Origin: CAZXCQ01 sp964639275
Lineage (GTDB): Bacteria > Desulfobacterota > DSM-4660 > Desulfatiglandales > Desulfatiglandaceae
Length of the DNA stretch: 10,225 nucleotides
Assembly (NCBI GenBank): GCA_964639275.1
Contig: CAZXCQ010000223.1
Span: forward strand, 1 to 10,225
Direction of reading: 5' to 3'
In this document: in pieces, positions 7,370 through 10,225 of the stretch
Numbering within the stretch: position 1 is the first letter of the stretch
Layout of the letters: every line of letters starts with the position of its first letter
Notes under the pieces: generated by a model
The model's database searches: none
Seen by the model: only the letters and a program-made list of their open reading frames with translations
What the model was told of the DNA's origin: nothing
Position numbers and translations under genes: made by a program

Positions 7370-8593
7370 TCATTTCTCCTTTTTTGGCCATGGCGGCTTT
7401 GGGTATTCAGGTGGCGCAGTCCGTTTTGGACCGGGGTCGATGACTTCAAATACGCCCTTTTGCCACTGGCCTATCTCACCGGGATGATTTACAAAGTATC
7501 GATTCTTATCGTACCAGAACGGTCCCAGGGCCGTATCGAACTTCTCTTTGGCCATGATATCCCTGATCTTCTTCTGATCCAGGGTTCCCGCCTTCTCGAT
7601 AGCCTGCTTGAAATGCTGAAGCGATGACCAATAGTACAGCCCTCCCCAGTAATCGGGTTCTACCTTGAAGCGTTCCACAAATTTTTTAACGAATTTCTTG
7701 GCTCCGGGAGAGCTTTTCGCATTCCAGGCACCGCCGCCCATGACTCCCTCCACCACATTCTTGCCGAACGTATCTCTATAGAGGTTGGGAGAAAAGGGCG
7801 TAACAGTAATGAACAAGGCGTTGAAGTTAATACCAAGCTCAATGGCCTGACCGGTAAGAAGCATGCCTCCAGGAGGATAGGAAGCAGCACAAAAGGCATC
7901 CACACCAAGCGACTTGGCCTCCTTCAATAGCGGCGACAGGTCTTTAATACCTGGGGGATAGCTCTTCTTCATTTTGACGTCAATTCCCTTCTGCTTAAAA
8001 TACGGAACCATGGCATCACCATACTCTACACCATGGAGGTCTCCGCGGTAGATGACCGCCACGGATTTCACACCGACTTCCTTAAAAATATCAGCCAGGG
8101 CCGGAGCCTGGGTTTCGGAAAAATTCAAAACCTGGAAGAAGTAAGGCAAATTAAGCTCCTTGAGCTTCAACGCGCCACCTGGACCACCGATCAATATATA
8201 CCCGTACTTGTTGGCGACAGGAGCGGCTGCAAAAAGCCAGGCCGTGCCCCAGGGGGGGAAGACAAAATCAACTTTGTCCTGTACAATCAATTTTTCCAGC
8301 AGATTCGTCATCGTGCCTATATTGCTTTTATCGTCGTATCTTATCAGCTCCACAGGCAATTTTTTGCCATATTCCTTCACATATATCCCGCCATTCTTAT
8401 TGACTTCTTCAACCCACATTTCGTAAATTCGACCGCCTGCTATGGCAACACCGCCCGCCAGCGGGCCGGAGAGGGCGATAGCCTGGCCAATTCGGATTTT
8501 ATCCTTGGCCGGTGATTTTGTGACCCCAACACCAAATAAGAACACCACAGCTACGGTACAGACAAATAACCCAACCAACAGTCTATTTTTCAT
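7370..8593 (-). CDS. livK: LivK-type periplasmic substrate-binding protein
   Basis: A 407-residue type-1 periplasmic binding protein of the Leu/Ile/Val-binding (HAAT) family, which captures the solute and delivers it to LivHM. Residues 1-29 are a Sec signal peptide: basic MKNR, a hydrophobic core (VGLFVCTVAVVFLFGVGV), then KSPAK. No lipobox cysteine is seen, so a soluble periplasmic protein is expected. The mature part opens with DKIRIGQAIALSGPLAGG, the typical first strand, and continues with VNKNGGIYV, LIRYDDKSN, VDFVFPPWGT, PYFFQVLNFSETQ and VKSVAVIYRGD. The C-terminus is a Pro/Lys-rich tail (PPEYPKPPWPKKEK). Family members bind amino acids, amides, urea or aromatic acids. Synteny suggests the methyl donor or an aryl compound, which is inference. 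The start has GGGAGGG (8599-8605) 5 bases upstream. Confidence 0.94.
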   Translation of the reverse strand: MKNRLLVGLFVCTVAVVFLFGVGVTKSPAKDKIRIGQAIALSGPLAGGVAIAGGRIYEMWVEEVNKNGGIYVKEYGKKLPVELIRYDDKSNIGTMTNLLEKLIVQDKVDFVFPPWGTAWLFAAAPVANKYGYILIGGPGGALKLKELNLPYFFQVLNFSETQAPALADIFKEVGVKSVAVIYRGDLHGVEYGDAMVPYFKQKGIDVKMKKSYPPGIKDLSPLLKEAKSLGVDAFCAASYPPGGMLLTGQAIELGINFNALFITVTPFSPNLYRDTFGKNVVEGVMGGGAWNAKSSPGAKKFVKKFVERFKVEPDYWGGLYYWSSLQHFKQAIEKAGTLDQKKIRDIMAKEKFDTALGPFWYDKNRYFVNHPGEIGQWQKGVFEVIDPGPKRTAPPEYPKPPWPKKEK

Positions 8594-8598
8594 TTTAT

Positions 8599-8605
8599 CC
8601 CTCCC
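8599..8605 (-). promoter_or_regulatory. Ribosome binding site of livK
   Basis: The minus strand reads GGGAGGG 5 bases before the livK ATG at 8593, a strong site consistent with high expression of a binding protein. Confidence 0.75.
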
Positions 8606-8664
8606 TTTCTGTTCCTGAACCCTTTGTTACACATCTCGTCCCGCCTTTTCTCCTCTAGATTTGC

Positions 8665-8673
8665 ACCTCCTTT
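8665..8673 (-). promoter_or_regulatory. Orphan consensus Shine-Dalgarno sequence
   Basis: The minus strand reads AAAGGAGGT, as strong as the site serving the corrinoid gene, but no start codon lies at usable distance downstream; the next bases are GCAAATCTAG with an in-line stop. It may be a relic of a lost gene or part of the livK leader. Confidence 0.4.
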
Positions 8674-8729
8674 CTTAAGGGGTTATTGGCCTTGGGCCAT
8701 CAATCACCCCCCACATTCATCGGATACCG

Positions 8730-8761
8730 CGCAAAAACCACCAGCAATAGTCCTTTTTGCG
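8730..8761 (-). terminator. Possible weak terminator hairpin after the alcohol dehydrogenase gene
   Basis: Perfect 8-bp inverted repeat (CGCAAAAA at 8730-8737 and TTTTTGCG at 8754-8761) around a 16-base loop, beginning 1 bp past the dehydrogenase stop codon. The stem is AT-rich and is not followed by a run of T on the minus strand, so it is not a classical intrinsic terminator. A second short inverted repeat, TGGCC-TTG-GGCCA (8687-8699), lies closer to livK. Confidence 0.3.
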
Positions 8762-8762
8762 G

Positions 8763-9869
8763 CTAAGGTCGCAGAACGGGTTTGATCACGCGCCCCTTTT
8801 CCATATCTTCCACCGCCTGGTTTATGTCTTCGAATGGGTAGTATGTGATCAGCTGGTCAAAGGGGAACCGCCCCTGGCTATATAATTCAATCAGTTTCGG
8901 GATAAACAGATCTGGAATAGCATCGCCTTCGATGATCCCCCTGACGGTCCGGCCGTTCATGATTTTGTCCATATCCAGCCCCACCTCGGTGCCCGGTGGT
9001 ACAACTCCGAGCAGTCCGCAAACCCCGAGTAGCGGCAGGGAGTCCACGGCCTGCCGAAACACCTTGGGATTACCCACACACTCCAGGGTGAACTCCGCTC
9101 CGCCCCCGGTAATATCCAGAATCGCACCAACCGGGTCCACCTCGCTTGCGTTTATGGTATGGGTGGCGCCGAACTTCTTCGCCTTTTCCAGGCGGTCCGG
9201 GATGACATCCACGGCGATAATGGTGGTGCAACCACACACGACCGCAGCGAGAAGGGCGCTCATCCCCACCGGGCCGACACCGAATATGGCGATGGCAGCC
9301 CCGGGCCTCGGACGAAGCGTATTCATGACCGCACCCGCGCCGGTCTGAACACCGCATCCCAGGGGTCCAAGGATCTCGAGGGGAACGTCCTCCCTGACCT
9401 TTACGACGTTTCGTTCGTTGGCCAGGGCAAAACTGGCAAAAGAAGACTGGCAAAAAAAGGACCCATAGATGACTTGATTGCCCTTTCTTAAGGTCGAGGT
9501 GCCGTCAGGGCGAGCGCCGTTGAAATTGTGCAGGAAAAAATTGAGGCAATATGTATCATTGCCTGACTTGCACGACGAGCAAGCCCCGCAACAGTCCCAG
9601 CTCAATGCCACATGATCACCCGGCTTGACCTTGGTCACCCTTGCCCCCACCTCTTCAACAACGCCGGCCCCTTCGTGTCCGAAGACACCCGGCAGAGCGC
9701 GTTCGGGTGGAATAGGTAAATGCAGGTCACGGGCGGCCAGATCCGTGTGGCATATGCCGACGCCAGCTATCCGAACCAGCACCTCATCATCGTTCGGATC
9801 ATTGATCTCTAGTTTTTCAATGCTGAAATCTCCCGATTGCTCAAAAACGACCGCGGCTTTAATCTCCAT
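8763..9869 (-). CDS. Zinc-dependent aryl-alcohol (XylB-like) dehydrogenase
   Basis: A 368-residue medium-chain dehydrogenase that should interconvert a primary alcohol and aldehyde with NAD. Catalytic zinc ligands: C40-H41 (GICHTD), H65-E66 (GHEGAGVVEEVG) and C172 (GPLGCGVQTGAGAV). Structural zinc ligands: C94, C97, C100 and C108. The nucleotide site is GVGPVG (197-202), with D221 ending the second strand, which favours NAD over NADP. The stretches FFCQSSFASFALANERN and GPLGCGVQTGAGAV closely resemble the benzyl/aryl-alcohol dehydrogenase (XylB) branch, but substrates in this branch vary. An in-frame ATG exists at 9923; I chose 9869 because AGGAGGA (9875-9881) lies 5 bases upstream and MEIKAAVV is the usual family N-terminus. 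It precedes livK by 169 bp on the same strand and could oxidise an alcohol brought in by that importer, or its demethylated product. It may also be an independent gene. Confidence 0.93.
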   Translation of the reverse strand: MEIKAAVVFEQSGDFSIEKLEINDPNDDEVLVRIAGVGICHTDLAARDLHLPIPPERALPGVFGHEGAGVVEEVGARVTKVKPGDHVALSWDCCGACSSCKSGNDTYCLNFFLHNFNGARPDGTSTLRKGNQVIYGSFFCQSSFASFALANERNVVKVREDVPLEILGPLGCGVQTGAGAVMNTLRPRPGAAIAIFGVGPVGMSALLAAVVCGCTTIIAVDVIPDRLEKAKKFGATHTINASEVDPVGAILDITGGGAEFTLECVGNPKVFRQAVDSLPLLGVCGLLGVVPPGTEVGLDMDKIMNGRTVRGIIEGDAIPDLFIPKLIELYSQGRFPFDQLITYYPFEDINQAVEDMEKGRVIKPVLRP

Positions 9870-9874
9870 TTTTT

Positions 9875-9881
9875 TCCTCCT
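9875..9881 (-). promoter_or_regulatory. Ribosome binding site of the alcohol dehydrogenase gene
   Basis: The minus strand reads AGGAGGA 5 bases before the ATG at 9869. It supports that start over the longer frame beginning at 9923. Confidence 0.85.
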
Positions 9882-9900
9882 GGGTTTGGGATATTGGTAT

Positions 9901-9936
9901 CCGTTCACAGGTTCAGGGCTCAACGTTCAGGGTTAG
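9901..9936. repeat. Degenerate heptanucleotide TTCA-type tandem repeat
   Basis: Consecutive units CCGTTCA, (C)AGGTTCA, GGGCTCA, ACGTTCA, GGGTTAG have a period of about 7 bp. The segment GTTCACAGGTTC (9903-9914) recurs inverted and exact at 10114-10125 and near-exact at 10058-10069. No coding function is seen. Confidence 0.6.
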
Positions 9937-10057
9937 GAGCGGGTCTCAAAAAGCTAAAACGTTACTCCTGTTCTAGATTCATGGAAATGTGCCAATGATT
10001 GGTTTTCCCGTACAAAAGGGTTACAAAATGACGCATGGTGATGAGAACACAACCTTT
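9937..10057. other. Intergenic stretch between repeat blocks
   Basis: About 120 bp, moderately AT-rich, with no gene. It probably holds the promoter of the dehydrogenase gene on the minus strand, but I found no convincing -35/-10 pair. A TTGGCAC motif resembling a sigma-54 -24 box lacks its -12 GC partner. Confidence 0.35.
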
Positions 10058-10069
10058 GAACCCGTGAAC
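10058..10069 (+). repeat. Further copy of the GAACCYGTGAAC element
   Basis: GAACCCGTGAAC differs by one base from the exact copies at 10114-10125 (same strand) and 9903-9914 (inverted). It is one of four related elements within about 220 bp. Confidence 0.55.
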
Positions 10070-10088
10070 AATTATGAATGTTGTAATC

Positions 10089-10125
10089 GTTCACAGTTTC
10101 CCCGCCCAGCGGGGAACCTGTGAAC
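10089..10125. repeat. Near-perfect 17-bp inverted repeat (hairpin)
   Basis: Arms at 10089-10105 and 10109-10125 pair over 17 positions with a single mismatch (10097/10117) around the 3-base loop CCA. The central part is GC-rich (CCCCGC/GCGGGG). It begins about 30 bp downstream of the stop codon of the gene ending at 10155. It could therefore end that transcript or stabilise its 3' end, but there is no T-run after the stem on the minus strand. It could equally be a dispersed repetitive extragenic element. Confidence 0.8.
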
Positions 10126-10154
10126 CCACGAACGGCAACGGAATGTTTTCCGTC

Positions 10155-10225
10155 CTACGGTTTGATGGCATCGGCGACATATCCCAGACCGAGTTCCGTG
10201 AGCTTTTCTGATGTTGGGGCGCCCG
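10155..10225 (-). CDS. C-terminal end of an unidentified protein (5' part outside window)
   Basis: The minus strand carries an open frame entering from the right edge and ending at TAG (10155-10157). The last 22 residues include APTSEKLTELGLGYVADAI, a helix-like, plausible protein C-terminus. Codon use looks like that of the neighbouring genes. I cannot assign a family from so short a piece. It is in the same direction as the rest but 285 bp upstream of the dehydrogenase, with a strong hairpin between, so it is probably a separate transcription unit. Confidence 0.55.
   Translation of the reverse strand, partial: GAPTSEKLTELGLGYVADAIKP

Noticed and set aside
8590..8634. 14-codon minus-strand frame whose TGA overlaps the livK ATG, a possible leader peptide
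   Set aside because: No run of regulatory codons, no attenuator structure and only a poor ribosome site; such short frames arise by chance.
9870..9923. N-terminal extension of the alcohol dehydrogenase from the ATG at 9923
   Set aside because: The extension contains the AGGAGGA site of the start at 9869, and the family N-terminus begins at MEIKAAVV.
9970..10000. Sigma-54-like TTGGCAC motif on the minus strand upstream of the dehydrogenase
   Set aside because: The -24 box fits, but the required GC at -12 spacing is TG, so the promoter is not supported.
9901..10140. CRISPR array
   Set aside because: The repeats are short, degenerate, in both orientations and unevenly spaced, with no adjacent cas genes.
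9870..10154. Cobalamin riboswitch controlling the B12-dependent genes
   Set aside because: I found no B12-box-like sequence in this or the other spacers; the palindrome here does not match that architecture.

Overview
All recognisable genes lie on the minus strand, so the window is transcribed from right to left. The set comprises a dedicated corrinoid methyltransferase module, a branched-chain-type (Liv/HAAT) ABC importer and a zinc alcohol dehydrogenase of the aryl-alcohol (XylB-like) type. Corrinoid methyl transfer with a ferredoxin/ASKHA reactivator, strong Shine-Dalgarno sites and moderate GC suggest a strict anaerobe. A Desulfobacterota-like sulfate reducer or syntroph, or a related methylotrophic acetogen, would fit. 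This taxonomic guess is inference from gene content only.

Layout in transcription order: (1) 10225-10155, the last 22 codons of an unidentified gene. (2) 10154-9870, an intergenic region with a near-perfect 17-bp hairpin and scattered TTCA-type short repeats. (3) 9869-8763, zinc alcohol dehydrogenase. (4) 8593-4670, livK, livH, livM and livG. (5) 4683-4570, a livF gene that keeps only its first ~37 codons and stops inside the Walker A motif. (6) 4483-3857, a small four-cysteine protein resembling the C_GCAxxG_C_C family. (7) 3839-3210, corrinoid protein. (8) 3205-1853, UroD-like methyltransferase. (9) 1794 to the left edge, an open frame of at least 598 codons: a [2Fe-2S]/ASKHA reductive activator of corrinoid proteins (RACo), running off the window.

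How the genes may work together (inference): LivKHMG imports a small organic solute. The UroD-like enzyme moves a methyl group from it to Co(I) on the corrinoid protein. RACo uses ATP and low-potential electrons to rescue the corrinoid when it oxidises to Co(II). The XylB-like dehydrogenase next to the importer suggests an aromatic alcohol/aldehyde, so demethylation of a methoxylated aromatic is an attractive but unproven reading. No second methyltransferase (corrinoid to tetrahydrofolate) is in the window.

The most notable points are the livF remnant, the absence of the usual H-x-C...C zinc site in the methyltransferase, the four-cysteine protein heading the methyltransferase genes, and the repeat-rich spacer upstream of the dehydrogenase.
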